A DNA stretch of 64,000 bases from contig NZ_JACHHK010000003.1 in the NCBI RefSeq assembly GCF_014202755.1, positions 124,001 through 188,000 of the forward strand, given 5' to 3'. A program made the translations under genes and the position numbers. Under the pieces are notes generated by a model. The model did not search any database, was not told the origin of the DNA, and worked only from the letters and a program-made list of their open reading frames with translations. This DNA comes from Catenisphaera adipataccumulans (lineage in GTDB: Bacteria; Bacillota_I; Bacilli_A; Erysipelotrichales; Erysipelotrichaceae). Shown here piece after piece: positions 43,201 through 52,339 of the stretch. Position 1 is the first letter of the stretch; each line of letters starts with the position of its first letter.

Positions 43201-45678
43201 ATGAAACATCGGCTTATAAAATACCTCGCCATGCTCTCAGCTGTGATCGTGATTTTTGGCTTCAGTATCGCATTCACGAGAGCAGAAGAAACAAATACGC
43301 CGGTTTCTGACACGACGGTCCAGGAGGTAACCACTGTACAAACGGATACCACCCAGGAAGCTACGGAACAGGAAACAGATGATCAAAGTACTGCTGCTAA
43401 GCAAACGCAGACAGCGGCAGATCAAGATGCGTCCACGCAGCAGGATCAGTCACAGAAAGCGGCCGTGCAGCCAAAGAAATCGAGTTCTGCACAATTATCA
43501 GCAGCGTCTAGCGGAAGTAGAGATGTAAGCTCAACGGCTGTGGATTCCATCACTATAAATGATTCTACTGAAGACAGCGAAATTTACGCTGGAGAAGATT
43601 TTTTTGTCGAAGTCGCTTTTTCAGAAAAAGACAAAGGAAATTTTAATTTCCAAAGCGGCGATACAATTAAGATCAATTGGGATGCGCCGGATGGTGTAAC
43701 ATGGACAGGATATACAGGAACGATTGAGTTGCATCAAGATAATGAAGACAACAAGCCAATTATGGCAACTGCTGTAGTTAACGAGACGAATGTAATAATC
43801 ACATTTAACGAGAATGTCAATTCGATGCAGCAAGTAAACGGATCCGTTTATTTTACGATCAGAAACGAGGGAACACCAACCACAGATGAGAATAATACTG
43901 GTAAAATTTATACTTCAGATATGTCAAAATCTGTTGCGATCAAGAGATATACAGGCCCAACTTTCACTAGTAAAGGCGGAAATCCAGTTGAGGGTACGAA
44001 TACGATTGAATGGACAATTCAGATCAACAATACTTCTCTCACTAATCTGACTGGTTCTATTACGATTACCGATGAACTTCCGAGTACTGAGACTTTTAAT
44101 GAATCTCAAGGAATTGTGGCTGGGTTATTTATTAAAAATGCCCAAAATGCCCAAGGAGAAACAAAAACAGTATACACCGGATTTCCTGAAAATGATTTTA
44201 ATTTTTCTTATCAACTGAATGGGAAAAAAATTATCATTACAATTCCGGAGGGATATGTTTCGAAGTTAAATAACTACTCTTATACTGATAGTGAAGGGTA
44301 TAGTTACACAGGTCCGATCGGCGTCTTCTTTACTTTTTATACAACGTCGGAGGCTACAGCAGGAAAAACCGTGACAAACAACATAACTACAAGTTATCAA
44401 GTAAGCGGAGAGACAGAAAAAACAGAAGAACAAACTGGCACAGCTACAATCCCTTCCTCAGGAGGAAGCATTACTGGTGCCCCGCAAGGAACGATCTGGG
44501 TCCATAAGGTTGTCAACGGCACGACGGATCCAATTGAAGGTGTACACTTCCGCGTCTACAAAGTAACAGACGAAACTGGCAATACAGTACAAACCGGATG
44601 GTACAATAATCAGGACTATGTCGAAATTGTATCTGATTCAACCGGCTTAGCTTCGCTCGCAAATCTGGATGACGGTTATTATAAGATCGTCGAAATTTCA
44701 GATCAGCTGCCGAACTGGATCGCTTCCAGCAGTTTAAAAACTATCGTGGTTCAATTAGGCGGAACGGCCGGAACCGAAACCACCATAGAAAATGATGTCA
44801 AAACAACAGACATTACAGCCACGAAGAATTGGACGCAGAGTGATGGTCAGACAGCAGATACAAGCGATCATCCAACTGTTTACTTCAAACTGTTCAGAAG
44901 TGTAAACAATGGTACAGCAGAAGCAGTAGATGCAGAAATCAAAGCAGTTCAAACATTAAGCGGACAAAGTACAGCATCTGTCACTTGGGAAGACCTCCCG
45001 CAATATGACAATCAAGGAAATCTGTATACGTATTCTGTCATCGAAGTCGATGCCTCGGGCAATGACTTCACACCGGATGGCTATACCAAGACCGAAGACG
45101 GCCTCATCGTCACCAACATGGCAAAAACCGGAGAACGGGAAGAAAAAGATTCCCTGACGATCATCAAAGTAGATGAAAATGGAAATGAAATTGATGGTGC
45201 TGAATTCACGCTGTATGATGGCAATCAGGCTGTTTTGACCTTTAACGGCGGAACATATGTACTGACTACGGATGAACTGAAAGCTTTGTTAGGTGATGCC
45301 GATCAAAAGACTTTCACACTGAAGGAGACAAAAGCTCCGAACGGTTATCAATTATCTACAAAAGAATATCAAATCACATTGTCAAAAACCACTGCGCAAG
45401 AGTGGGAAGGCGAGGGAGCCGATCGCGCCTATGTCACGATCACGACTTATAAACTCACTTGCGGTGATGCAGAAGACAATGTGCTTCAAGTTGTGAACAC
45501 ACCGGATGTCCCGGCAGAAGAAAAACCAAAGACACCGGAAAGCCCGAAAGCAAAACAATCAGGCGTTCCGACCGGAACCAACAGCAATTCCTTGCTTTGG
45601 ATGTTCACGATGTGTGCCGCAGCGGCTGCTGCAGTGATCTTGCTGAAAAACAGAAAGCACGGTACGGATATTCATTAA
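43201..45678 (+). CDS. Large CnaB-repeat surface adhesin with GV-x-TG sorting-like signal
   Basis: 825 residues. Signal peptide about 1-28; Thr/Gln-rich stretch to about 110; two Ig-like adhesin domains of the collagen-binding type (about 115-425); CnaB-like domains at about 430-520, 537-640 and 650-775. The last has the KETKAPNGY motif whose Glu promotes a Lys-Asn isopeptide bond. It ends SGVPTGTNSN, hydrophobic stretch, KNRKH. Likely wall-anchored adhesin or pilin-like. GAGGGTG is 10 bases upstream; a 3-codon frame (ATG GAA AAA TGA at 43193) overlaps the start. Confidence 0.88.
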   Translation: MKHRLIKYLAMLSAVIVIFGFSIAFTRAEETNTPVSDTTVQEVTTVQTDTTQEATEQETDDQSTAAKQTQTAADQDASTQQDQSQKAAVQPKKSSSAQLSAASSGSRDVSSTAVDSITINDSTEDSEIYAGEDFFVEVAFSEKDKGNFNFQSGDTIKINWDAPDGVTWTGYTGTIELHQDNEDNKPIMATAVVNETNVIITFNENVNSMQQVNGSVYFTIRNEGTPTTDENNTGKIYTSDMSKSVAIKRYTGPTFTSKGGNPVEGTNTIEWTIQINNTSLTNLTGSITITDELPSTETFNESQGIVAGLFIKNAQNAQGETKTVYTGFPENDFNFSYQLNGKKIIITIPEGYVSKLNNYSYTDSEGYSYTGPIGVFFTFYTTSEATAGKTVTNNITTSYQVSGETEKTEEQTGTATIPSSGGSITGAPQGTIWVHKVVNGTTDPIEGVHFRVYKVTDETGNTVQTGWYNNQDYVEIVSDSTGLASLANLDDGYYKIVEISDQLPNWIASSSLKTIVVQLGGTAGTETTIENDVKTTDITATKNWTQSDGQTADTSDHPTVYFKLFRSVNNGTAEAVDAEIKAVQTLSGQSTASVTWEDLPQYDNQGNLYTYSVIEVDASGNDFTPDGYTKTEDGLIVTNMAKTGEREEKDSLTIIKVDENGNEIDGAEFTLYDGNQAVLTFNGGTYVLTTDELKALLGDADQKTFTLKETKAPNGYQLSTKEYQITLSKTTAQEWEGEGADRAYVTITTYKLTCGDAEDNVLQVVNTPDVPAEEKPKTPESPKAKQSGVPTGTNSNSLLWMFTMCAAAAAAVILLKNRKHGTDIH

Positions 45679-45691
45679 TTTATTCAAACAA

Positions 45692-45733
45692 AAAGATGCA
45701 CAGACCTTTGGCCAGGTCCCTGCATCTTTTTAT
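45692..45733 (+). terminator. Terminator of the adhesin gene
   Basis: An outer stem AAAGATGCA / TGCATCTTT, with an inner ACCT/AGGT pairing, is followed by a T-run. Confidence 0.8.
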
Positions 45734-45750
45734 TATTCGATCACGATATG

Positions 45751-45775
45751 AAAAACGGGATACCGAAATATCCCG
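45751..45775 (-). terminator. Terminator of the aldo/keto reductase gene
   Basis: On the minus strand CGGGATA / TATCCCG with a 6-base loop is followed by five T residues. Confidence 0.85.
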
Positions 45776-45793
45776 CTTCAAACAGCCCTGTTC

Positions 45794-46639
45794 TTACTCC
45801 TGTGCATCAAAATCCGGCCGCATTTCTTCATAACGTTTCAGCTGTTCCGGGGTCGCATGGTAATACCGGATGTTTTTATCCACACCTGCAATTTCTTTCA
45901 TTTCCTCGTCGGTCAATTTGAAATCAAAGATATTGAAATTATCGCGGATGTGTTCCGGATTGCGGGAACCTGGGAATACGACATGACCCGACTGCACATG
46001 CCAGCGAAGAATGATCTGTGCATTGGATTTTCCATACTTTTTCGCCAGTTTCGTAAACACCGGTTCCTGCAGCAGGCTCTTATCCCCGTGTCCCAGCGGA
46101 TACCAAGCCATCAGCCCAATATGGTTCGGCTTCAGGATCTTCTTCAGCTCGGTTTCCGGATAATATGGATGGGCTTCGACCTGTACCATCTGCGGTTTGA
46201 TTTCCGCATTGTCCAATACCCACTGCAATTGGTCTTCCGGGAAATTGGAAAGGCCGATGGCTTTGATCTTGCCTTCTTTGTATGCCTTCTCCAACAATTT
46301 GTATCCAGCTTTCCAGTTGCCTGCCGGCTGATGCAGGAACATCAAATCGACATAGTCGGTATCCAGACGGCGCAGAGACTTCTCGACTGCATCCTCATCT
46401 TCATAGACGCTCGGCCAAAGTTTGGTGACCAGGAAAATCTCTTCCCGCGCCACACCGCTGCGCTTGATGCCCCGGCCGACACCGCGCTCATTTAAATAGG
46501 CGTTGGCTGTATCGATCAGACGAACGCCCTCCGTCAGCGCGTGATACACTGCATCTTCTGCTTCCTGCGGGCTCATCATAAATACACCGATGCCGTCCAT
46601 CGGCATTTTGATTCCGTTATTCATTGTAAAATATTCCAT
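45794..46639 (-). CDS. Aldo/keto reductase
   Basis: 281 residues, a (beta/alpha)8 NADPH enzyme that reduces aldehydes and ketones. The tetrad is visible: Asp and Tyr in LIDTANAYLNE, Lys in LVTKLWPS, and His in LMFLHQPAG. The C-terminal cofactor region is GSRNPEHIRDN. AGGAAG lies 9 bases before the ATG. Monocistronic. The substrate cannot be told from sequence. Confidence 0.94.
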   Translation of the reverse strand: MEYFTMNNGIKMPMDGIGVFMMSPQEAEDAVYHALTEGVRLIDTANAYLNERGVGRGIKRSGVAREEIFLVTKLWPSVYEDEDAVEKSLRRLDTDYVDLMFLHQPAGNWKAGYKLLEKAYKEGKIKAIGLSNFPEDQLQWVLDNAEIKPQMVQVEAHPYYPETELKKILKPNHIGLMAWYPLGHGDKSLLQEPVFTKLAKKYGKSNAQIILRWHVQSGHVVFPGSRNPEHIRDNFNIFDFKLTDEEMKEIAGVDKNIRYYHATPEQLKRYEEMRPDFDAQE

Positions 46640-46732
46640 GTTGATTTACTTCCTTTCGCACTTTCAATATAATGCGTTTTCCTCTCGATGTACAATATCA
46701 AATCCGATACCCTGTATTCATTCCATGAATGC

Positions 46733-47365
46733 TTAGCGAATAAAGTTCGTGCTGATCCTTGGCTCCGGTTCCGGCTTTTTGACACCGGCCTTTTCGCCGG
46801 CCTCCAACGATTTCATCAGCCAGGCCAGGTTCTGTCCCAAGACCCGCATGATCTGCACGCCTTCTGTATCCTTCCATACATCTTCAGGCGTCTGACCGTG
46901 CACCATGTTCCAGTAGCGAGATGTGGCAATCGGCATCTGCGCATAAAACAAATACTTATTCAGCACATCCAGCGATGCGGTCGTACCGGCGCGGCGGGCC
47001 GAGACAATGGCGGCACCTGGCTTCTGCGCAAAACAGTGCAGTCTGCCGAACTGATCGGCAAAAAACGCGCGATCCATGAAGCCGGCCATCGATGCCGCAA
47101 TGGAGGCAAAATGCACCGGTGCACCGAACACGAATCCATCTGCTGTCTTTGCCTTTTCTAGAAACGGATTGACCGTATCCTGTACATGACAGGCATGATG
47201 TTCCCGGCACCAGCCGCAGCCGATGCACCCTGTGACCGGCTTGTTGCCGATCCAGAAATCCTCGGTCTCGATGCCGGCTTTATTTAACTCATCACCAACC
47301 AGATGCAAAGCTGTATACGTACAGCCCTTCGGATGCGGACTGCCATTCACAAGCAATACTTTCAT
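46733..47365 (-). CDS. NADPH-dependent FMN reductase / iron-sulfur flavoprotein-like
   Basis: 210 residues of flavodoxin-like fold. FMN loop VNGSPHPKGCTYTAL, a Cys cluster CIGCGWCREHHAC (about 47-59), and FGAPVHFASIAASMAGFMDR. The cysteines resemble the cluster ligands of iron-sulfur flavoproteins, though spacing differs and a cluster is not certain. The ATG overlaps the esterase stop by four bases. Last gene of the Fe-ADH operon. Confidence 0.85.
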   Translation of the reverse strand: MKVLLVNGSPHPKGCTYTALHLVGDELNKAGIETEDFWIGNKPVTGCIGCGWCREHHACHVQDTVNPFLEKAKTADGFVFGAPVHFASIAASMAGFMDRAFFADQFGRLHCFAQKPGAAIVSARRAGTTASLDVLNKYLFYAQMPIATSRYWNMVHGQTPEDVWKDTEGVQIMRVLGQNLAWLMKSLEAGEKAGVKKPEPEPRISTNFIR

Positions 47366-48177
47366 ACTTCCTCCTTTGCCGTAAATATCTTCGGCAGTGC
47401 ATGCCGCAGTTCAGCACGCATCGATGCAAAACTGTGGCTGCCATCGTTATTTTCCCAATACTCCAGATTTTCTTCGTTGAACAAGCCCGAATCATCGGCA
47501 CGCAATGCATCGATCTGCGGGATCATATCCTGCTTGGTGCCGTCGTTTTCACCAACCATTGCCTGAATATGCAGATCCTCTGCCTGCAGACCGGCCTTCT
47601 GAACCCCTTGGATCACATCGGCGGTGCCATTTTTTGACCAACAGTCCCCTGCCATCGGCAGATATTCCGAAAACCAATCCGCATGATGAATGATCACTTC
47701 CCATGTCGTAACGCCGCCCATGGAATAACCGCCGAACGCGCGATGTTCCCGATCCGAATACACATTGAAGTTTGATTCGGTTTTACGAATAACTTTTTTC
47801 AATTCTCTGCGCGCAAAGAACCGGTTCAGCGGATAATCTTCACTGTAATCATCCTGCACGAAATCCCGGGACGGATAATAGGTCGGAAATACGACAGCCA
47901 TCGGCGGTATTCTTCCTTGTTTGATCCAGCGGTCCAACAAAGGCTGCATCTGCTTTGCCAAGGATCCTGCATCACCGGTCGATCCATGCATCAAATACAG
48001 TACCGGCAGTTTCTCATCAGTATCCGGCAGATACACATAGGCCGTCTTATGATATGTTTTATTTTTATATTGGATCGTATAGTCAAAATGTGAAAGTGAA
48101 GAAGCAGCCTGCACCGGCCGGCCTGTCAGACCAAAGCCGATACAAAATACTGCGAAGATCTTGATCCATCTTCTCAT
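47362..48177 (-). CDS. Secreted alpha/beta-hydrolase (esterase D-like)
   Basis: 271 residues with a signal peptide (about 1-24, ending VQAA). The hydrolase core shows LYLMHGSTGDAGS, and the nucleophile serine is in GGYSMGG. The His in the C-terminal NDGSHSF completes the triad. The start at 48177 overlaps the alcohol dehydrogenase stop (ATGA); ATG at 48186 is an alternative. An exported esterase between two cytosolic oxidoreductases is odd but the overlaps leave little doubt of cotranscription. Confidence 0.87.
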   Translation of the reverse strand: MRRWIKIFAVFCIGFGLTGRPVQAASSLSHFDYTIQYKNKTYHKTAYVYLPDTDEKLPVLYLMHGSTGDAGSLAKQMQPLLDRWIKQGRIPPMAVVFPTYYPSRDFVQDDYSEDYPLNRFFARRELKKVIRKTESNFNVYSDREHRAFGGYSMGGVTTWEVIIHHADWFSEYLPMAGDCWSKNGTADVIQGVQKAGLQAEDLHIQAMVGENDGTKQDMIPQIDALRADDSGLFNEENLEYWENNDGSHSFASMRAELRHALPKIFTAKEEV

Positions 48178-49364
48178 GCGATGCATTCTGTCAGGATCGT
48201 ATAAATCTCATCAGCATCCATCTGACGGGCACAGCCTTTCGTGATGATCGTCGAATCTGCAATTTTCCGCAGAAGTTCCGGATCCGTCGGATCACCAGTG
48301 CCATGACGCATATTGTTTTTCAGTTCCGTCAGCGTACACGGCAGTCCAATTTCGCGGATGAACGCCTGCAGTGCATCAATTCCTTCACTTGCTGCTTGTT
48401 CCTCCGACTTTCCTTCGGTATCAACGCCGAAGACTTCTTTGGCAAAGCGGGCAAATCGTGCCGTGTTATCTTTCAGCAAGTGGCGGTAAACCGTCGGATG
48501 AATGACCGCTAAGCCCTGACCGTGGTTACAGTCGGTATAAGCTCCAAGTTGATGTTCCAGCATATGATTCTGGAAATCGGTGATCTTTCCAATTTTCAAG
48601 ATCCCGTTTTCCGCCATGGAAGCATCCCACATCAATTCCGAACGGACTTTCACATCCTTCGGATCTTTGATCATGGCCCGGATATTGCGGATCACATTGC
48701 GCATCACGGATTCATTCATTTCATCGGATACATTGATCTCAGCCGGTTTGCCGAAGTACGTTTCCATACAGTGGGACAGTGTATCAAATGCACCGGAAAC
48801 TGCCTGCATCATCGGTACGGTCAATGTATACGACGGATCTAAGACCACAAAGTCGGCCATCGCCCCTAACATGCCGTTTTTCTGCAGGGTCGATTCATTC
48901 GTGATGACCGCACCGTTGTTCATTTCTGAACCGGTTCCCGAAACGGTCGTGACGGCTGCTAACGGAATGTGATCGGTCGGATAGATGTGATCGACAAATT
49001 CGGACTGCCAAAGATCTTTATCCGTTTTTGCCTGCACGGCAATGACCTTGCAGCAGTCGATCACCGATCCGCCGCCGACTGCCAGGATCAGATCGACCTG
49101 TGCATCAACAGCAAGTTTGGCGCCTTCCTGTACTTTCGCATACGTCGGATTGGGCATGATGCCTGAAAATTCTACATACTTCATATTGCGGCTGGACAAA
49201 TAATCAACGATTGAATCAAAGATCCCCGTCCGCTTGATACTGCCGCCGCCGTACGCGATCATTACTGTATGGACCGTTTCCGGAATTTCGGCATCCAGCG
49301 CCGTTTTTAAAATACCTTGGCCGAAATAGACTTTCGGCATCCCCATATACTGAAATGTCTCCAT
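48174..49364 (-). CDS. Iron-containing alcohol dehydrogenase (YqhD/butanol dehydrogenase type)
   Basis: 396 residues. NAD(P) motif AVGGGSVIDCCK, and metal ligands in FDTLSHCMETYF, HMLEHQLGAYTDCNHGQGLAV. Likely reduces aldehydes. It heads the operon with the esterase and the flavin reductase, and is divergent from a LysR gene across 123 bp. The segment shortly upstream has a perfect dyad, probably the control site. Confidence 0.94.
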   Translation of the reverse strand: METFQYMGMPKVYFGQGILKTALDAEIPETVHTVMIAYGGGSIKRTGIFDSIVDYLSSRNMKYVEFSGIMPNPTYAKVQEGAKLAVDAQVDLILAVGGGSVIDCCKVIAVQAKTDKDLWQSEFVDHIYPTDHIPLAAVTTVSGTGSEMNNGAVITNESTLQKNGMLGAMADFVVLDPSYTLTVPMMQAVSGAFDTLSHCMETYFGKPAEINVSDEMNESVMRNVIRNIRAMIKDPKDVKVRSELMWDASMAENGILKIGKITDFQNHMLEHQLGAYTDCNHGQGLAVIHPTVYRHLLKDNTARFARFAKEVFGVDTEGKSEEQAASEGIDALQAFIREIGLPCTLTELKNNMRHGTGDPTDPELLRKIADSTIITKGCARQMDADEIYTILTECIA

Positions 49365-49444
49365 GATTGGTTCCGTCCTTTCTACAATTCACTTTACAAA
49401 TGAATTTGTTTCGAATATATTTTTATTTATAGAAGATCATAAAC

Positions 49445-49466
49445 ATTCATTATTCTAATAATGAAT
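49445..49466. promoter_or_regulatory. 22-bp perfect palindrome between Fe-ADH operon and LysR gene
   Basis: Arms ATTCATTATT and AATAATGAAT are separated by CT. It ends 21 bases before the LysR start codon and about 80 bases from the ADH start. Strong candidate LysR operator or autoregulatory site. Confidence 0.65.
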
Positions 49467-49487
49467 ACAAAGAAAGTGAGGCCGCCG

Positions 49488-50312
49488 ATGCTTACATACG
49501 AAGAAATGCAATATTTTGTCGCCTTTGCGCAGGACGGCACATTGACCAAAGTCGCTGAACAATTCACGATCTCCCAGCCGACGATCACACGGGCAATGAA
49601 GAAAGCCGAAGAAACCTTCGGCGTCCCGTTGTTTGACCGCACCAAGAACAGTATTTCCTTGAACGAATGCGGCAAACTTGCTGCCCGGGAACTCTCGATC
49701 CTGCTGAAGCAGACCGATGACGTGCTCTTTCGGGTGCGTGCCTATGATAAAGCGAACCGAACCATTGCGATCGGCTCAGCAGCCGCCGTGGAAATTCCCG
49801 GTCTGATCCAGGCACTGACCCGCCGTTTTCCGGAAAAATCCATCAGCACCGAGCTGAAAATGCCGGATGAGTTGATACAAGGCCTGGAACAAAACACCTA
49901 TCAGCTGATCATCCTGCCCTACGTGCCGGAAAGCAACAGCTACAGCGTCCGCAAGATCGGCGAAGAACATTTAATGTTCCTGCTACCCAAATCTCATAAG
50001 TACGCCCATCGCAAATCATTATCCTTGGCGGAAATGAACGGCGAAAACTTGCTTCTGTATTCCGAAATCGGCTTCTGGGCAGATCTTGTCCGCAAAGCCA
50101 TGCCGGATTCTCGTTTCCTGGTCCAAAATGAACGTTACTCCTTCAGCGAACTGATTGAAAACTCGATCCTGCCCTGCTTTGTCACTGATCTGACCAATAC
50201 TCAATATAAAGATCGTGTGGCAGTGCCGATCTCGGACGAAGCGGTCAATGTGACCTATTATCTCGTTTGTAAAAAATCGATGCGGCGGGAATACGCAGCT
50301 GTTTTTGATTAA
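49488..50312 (+). CDS. LysR-family transcriptional regulator
   Basis: 274 residues. HTH at the N-terminus (FAQDGTLTKVAEQFTISQPTITRAMKKAEE), effector domain after about residue 85. The start at 49488 has GTGAGG 6 bases upstream; the frame open from 49461 has no ribosome site and overlaps the palindrome. Divergent from the Fe-ADH operon, its probable target. The gene end overlaps the convergent flavoprotein gene by four bases. Confidence 0.9.
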   Translation: MLTYEEMQYFVAFAQDGTLTKVAEQFTISQPTITRAMKKAEETFGVPLFDRTKNSISLNECGKLAARELSILLKQTDDVLFRVRAYDKANRTIAIGSAAAVEIPGLIQALTRRFPEKSISTELKMPDELIQGLEQNTYQLIILPYVPESNSYSVRKIGEEHLMFLLPKSHKYAHRKSLSLAEMNGENLLLYSEIGFWADLVRKAMPDSRFLVQNERYSFSELIENSILPCFVTDLTNTQYKDRVAVPISDEAVNVTYYLVCKKSMRREYAAVFD

Positions 50313-50752
50313 ATACGGACTTTGCGCGCTGATTTCCGGTCGGTGATCATACCGCCCCATTGAAAACCATACATGGCCGCAAAGCGCGACATTGTATATT
50401 CCCCGGCCTCCAACATCCATTGTTCCGGTGCTGCTCCCTGAAACAGGAAATACAACGTCTTGCCGCGCATGCTTCCCGAAGCGACCGGACCGTAAAAACG
50501 ATCCAGCACATTCCGCACGCTGCCGCAGATATTATGCCAGTAGACCGGTGAACCGATCACAACGACATCCGCCTGCTGCATTGCTTTGACGACCTCGTCA
50601 AATTGATCGCCCGGCAATGTCTGACCATATGCGTTGATCCGATAATCCGTCAAATTCAATGTTTCATACGGTGTATCTTTCAATAAAGCGTCTGCCAAGG
50701 CAGCCGTATTTCCGTTCGGGTTCGGACTGCCGTTGATAAATAATGCTTTCAT
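50309..50752 (-). CDS. Flavodoxin-fold NAD(P)H-dependent oxidoreductase
   Basis: 147 residues. FMN loop INGSPNPNGNTAAL, then IGSPVYWHNICGSVRNVLDRFYG, as in NADPH-dependent FMN reductase proteins. AAGGAGG is 4-6 bases before the ATG. It lies 15 bp downstream of the lipoprotein flavodoxin gene and is probably cotranscribed. Confidence 0.88.
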   Translation of the reverse strand: MKALFINGSPNPNGNTAALADALLKDTPYETLNLTDYRINAYGQTLPGDQFDEVVKAMQQADVVVIGSPVYWHNICGSVRNVLDRFYGPVASGSMRGKTLYFLFQGAAPEQWMLEAGEYTMSRFAAMYGFQWGGMITDRKSARKVRI

Positions 50753-50767
50753 AAAATCCTCCTTGAT

Positions 50768-51376
50768 TTAGTCTTCTTCGATCGAGTCGATCCATTCTTC
50801 GACATCTTCTTCTGATACATCAGAAGCAAATCGATGGCCTTTCTGCCAATCGCCGGTACCAGCCATCTCAGCCAGGTGATCGCCGCTGTCCCCGATGCCA
50901 GATTCCGAAGACGTACAGAATGGAATCACGGTCTTACCGGAAAAGTCGTTGTTTTTCACAAAGTTATTGACCGGCCAGGCAGCATCGCCCCACCAGATCG
51001 GATAGCCAATCAGTACAACATCATACGAATCCCAGTTCTCGACCTCTGTCGTCGTCAGCTCGATATCCTGCAGGTCTTCATTTTCATGTTCCTGCACCAC
51101 ACGGCTGTTGTCATTGGTCCAGTCAAGATCGTCATCCGTATATGGATCGGTCGGAGTAATTTCAAAAAGATCCGCATCCAGTTCATCGGCAATCATCTGT
51201 GCCGCTGACTTTGTATTGCCCGTTGCAGAAAAATAAGCAACCAGTACCTTCGCATCTTCCGGAATTAAAGCCGATGACCGATCAGAAGAGCCAGAAGATG
51301 CTGACCCAGATGAACATCCCGTCAATAATAGAGCTGCGGTCAGTAAAGCCGCAAACCATTTTTTCCTTGTTTTCAT
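50768..51376 (-). CDS. Flavodoxin-domain lipoprotein (extracellular)
   Basis: 202 residues. A lipoprotein signal peptide ends in the lipobox LLTGC (Cys about 21). A Ser/Gly linker leads to a flavodoxin domain: FMN loop FSATGNTK, IGYPIWWGDAA, TSSESGIGDSG. The predicted place is the outer face of the membrane, unusual for flavodoxin. AGGAGG is 6 bases before the ATG at 51376. A role in extracellular electron transfer is possible. Followed by another flavin protein. Confidence 0.9.
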   Translation of the reverse strand: MKTRKKWFAALLTAALLLTGCSSGSASSGSSDRSSALIPEDAKVLVAYFSATGNTKSAAQMIADELDADLFEITPTDPYTDDDLDWTNDNSRVVQEHENEDLQDIELTTTEVENWDSYDVVLIGYPIWWGDAAWPVNNFVKNNDFSGKTVIPFCTSSESGIGDSGDHLAEMAGTGDWQKGHRFASDVSEEDVEEWIDSIEED

Positions 51377-51445
51377 ATTGATCCTCCTTGATCTCATCCT
51401 ATACGAATAGTGCTGATCCGTACAGAATCGATTCTGTAACCTGCT

Positions 51446-52339
51446 TTACAAATTTTGAATCGTCATTCGTTCCCAAAACGCCAAAGCATCCTCGATCCAG
51501 CCTTCTGCATTGGTATGCAGACCCAAACCAAAGCCATGCCGCCTTCCGGGATACATGTGAAATTCGGTCGGGACCCCTGATCGATCCAAACGGGCCAGGC
51601 GATCTTTCATGCCTTGCCACCAGGCGATCCCATCTCGGTCTCCGACACACGCATAGGTCGGCGCATCGTCTTTTGAAACCGTATCATATCCCGTATACTG
51701 CATGATCACGGCTGCAGCCGCCGGCAAGTCCGTGCGGCCGGTGATCTGCCGCAGGCCTTTGCGATTGCCGCCGATAGCTGCCATCCGCGCGCCGGCCGAT
51801 CCGCCCCAAAGTGAATACCCGGTGCGTTTTACACCAAGCGTTTCGGCATGATCTTCAATAAAGGATAGCGCACGTCCCAGATCTTCAAACGGATGATCCG
51901 GCCGATAGATCAACGCAAACGCCGGATGGCCGTGCCGGCTGATGGTCAGCGCCTGCGGAAAACTGTCGTGCAGAGCCGCTACATACATGAACCCGCCGCC
52001 CGCATTGACCAACGCAAACTCCTTTTCAGGCTGGCCGCGAAAGAAAAACAAACCCGTATTCCTGCGGGAAGGATCCTGTCTTTGTTCCACTGCTGAATAA
52101 ATCGGATAAAAAATCTGTTCACCGGCACTGGCCCGTGCCTGCAGATCATTGAGCACATCCACGGTTGTATCCGCATTGATTTCCGAATACCAAATAAATG
52201 TTCTTTCGTTCGAAATGGCAGCCAGACTTTGATCCGGATCGATCGGTCGGTCCACTGGAAACAAGAGCCGGCCAAAATCACCGAATGCCGGATCATTGAT
52301 GACCTGACGGACCGTCGTTTGTCTGGTAAATTTATTCAA
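51446..52339 (-). CDS. Alpha/beta-hydrolase (BD-FAE/esterase-like), TTG start
   Basis: 297 residues. Nucleophile serine in WGGSAGARMAA, Asp in CVGDRDGI, His in GRRHGFGLG; FFFRGQPEKEFALVNAGGGF resembles the oxyanion region. No signal peptide. No ATG lies near the start; TTG at 52339 has AGGAGG 6 bases upstream and overlaps the SDR gene's stop. The longer frame to 52627 lies inside the SDR gene and is rejected. Coupled to the SDR. Confidence 0.85.
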   Translation of the reverse strand: MNKFTRQTTVRQVINDPAFGDFGRLLFPVDRPIDPDQSLAAISNERTFIWYSEINADTTVDVLNDLQARASAGEQIFYPIYSAVEQRQDPSRRNTGLFFFRGQPEKEFALVNAGGGFMYVAALHDSFPQALTISRHGHPAFALIYRPDHPFEDLGRALSFIEDHAETLGVKRTGYSLWGGSAGARMAAIGGNRKGLRQITGRTDLPAAAAVIMQYTGYDTVSKDDAPTYACVGDRDGIAWWQGMKDRLARLDRSGVPTEFHMYPGRRHGFGLGLHTNAEGWIEDALAFWERMTIQNL

